DNA from: Thiomicrorhabdus sp.
Lineage (GTDB): Bacteria > Pseudomonadota > Gammaproteobacteria > Thiomicrospirales > Thiomicrospiraceae
Direction: 5' to 3'
Assembly: GCA_021648185.1 (NCBI GenBank)
Contig: JAKITH010000060.1
Coordinates: forward strand, 1 to 6,603
DNA: 6,603 nt
In this document: positions 6,085 to 6,603 of the stretch, in pieces
How positions within the stretch are numbered: position 1 is the stretch's first letter
How the letters are laid out: each line of letters opens with the position of its first letter
Translations under genes and position numbers: made by a program
Notes under the pieces: model-generated
What the model saw: the letters and a program-made list of their open reading frames with translations, nothing else
Told to the model about the DNA's origin: nothing
The model's database searches: none

Positions 6085-6603
6085 TCGCACGACTGTCCAG
6101 TCCCAATATTCAACTCAATGAACTCGGCAAACTGCACCATTTTCTAACCCTTGAAGGGCTAAAACAACCCCATTTGGTCGAAATACTGGACACCACCGAA
6201 TCGTTTATTAACCCCAAAACCAACGAGATTAAAAAAGTGCCGTTGTTGCGGGGGAAAAGCATTATGAACCTATTTTTTGAACCCAGCACCCGAACACGCA
6301 CCACCTTTGAGATTGCCGAAAAACGCCTTTCTGCCGATGTGTCCAGCCTAGACATTCAAACCTCTGCCACCAAAAAAGGCGAATCATTGCTCGATACGTT
6401 ATGGAACTTACAAGCAATGCAAGCCGATATGTTTGTTATTCGTCACGCGCAAAGCGGTGCTGCCCAATTTTTTGCCCAACACGTTGCCCCCGATGTTCAC
6501 GTACTCAACGCGGGCGATGGACAACACGCCCACCCCACTCAAGCCATGCTCGATATGTTTACCATTCGCAAGCACAAAGGCGATATTTTTGACCTAAAAG
6601 TCT
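6081..6603 (+). CDS. pyrB: Aspartate carbamoyltransferase catalytic subunit, 5' part, runs off the window
   Basis: Catalyses carbamoyl phosphate plus aspartate to carbamoyl-aspartate, the first committed step of UMP synthesis. 174 codons are present and the frame is open to the right edge, so about half the protein is missing for positional reasons. The carbamoyl-phosphate motif [12 protein letters not shown] (66-77), the active-site Lys in TKKGE (97-101), VIRH (119-122), [17 protein letters not shown] (143-159) and TIRKHKG (161-167) are all intact. An N-terminal extension of about 18 residues precedes HHFLTLEGL (19-27), and the whole resembles the Pseudomonas enzyme, whose complex needs an inactive dihydroorotase (PyrC'). 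A pyrC-like gene is therefore expected just downstream. The ATG at 6081 overlaps the pyrR stop and has AGGAGAAG upstream (6069-6076), a strong Shine-Dalgarno. Confidence 0.96.
   Translation, partial: MIARLSSPNIQLNELGKLHHFLTLEGLKQPHLVEILDTTESFINPKTNEIKKVPLLRGKSIMNLFFEPSTRTRTTFEIAEKRLSADVSSLDIQTSATKKGESLLDTLWNLQAMQADMFVIRHAQSGAAQFFAQHVAPDVHVLNAGDGQHAHPTQAMLDMFTIRKHKGDIFDLKV

Overview
The window reads as ordinary chromosome from a motile gammaproteobacterium. The Pseudomonas-like gene order yqgE-ruvX-pyrR-pyrB, the Aer-type receptor and the AT-leaning, glutamine-rich coding style suggest a marine or sulfur-oxidiser-like lineage such as the Thiomicrospira group. That placement is inferred from style and memory, not from a search.

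Layout: bases 1-122 hold no gene I can support. A small secreted ankyrin-repeat protein follows on the plus strand (123-557). Converging on it from the minus strand is a large chemoreceptor (631-3255). Its N-terminal PAS domain closely resembles the FAD-binding PAS of Aer, and a second PAS and a zinc-binding-like C-terminal bundle are also present. A 224-base divergent intergenic region (3256-3479) carries candidate promoters for both sides and two short perfect dyads. The remainder (about 3525 to the right edge) is a tight plus-strand gene cluster: a lipoprotein FAD:protein FMN transferase (apbE), yqgE/algH, ruvX/yqgF, pyrR and a 3'-truncated pyrB. Gene junctions there are 8 bases apart, 8 overlapping, 7 apart and 4 overlapping, so co-transcription is very likely.

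How the genes fit together: pyrR and pyrB serve pyrimidine synthesis and control, and PyrB looks like the Pseudomonas type that normally works with an inactive dihydroorotase partner. RuvX processes pre-16S rRNA and/or branched DNA. YqgE is a conserved partner of RuvX with no settled biochemistry. ApbE flavinylates exported or membrane redox proteins and sits at the head of the cluster without an obvious substrate nearby. The chemoreceptor and the ankyrin protein have no visible functional link to the cluster.

I found no wholly new system. The points most worth a second look are: two nine-C homopolymer tracts inside the adjacent apbE and yqgE genes, where a one-base slip either way truncates the protein; a perfect extended -10 promoter element over the apbE stop codon that would give a leaderless yqgE mRNA; the multi-sensor chemoreceptor with an incomplete zinc-site signature; and a PyrR lacking the residues used for RNA binding in Bacillus.
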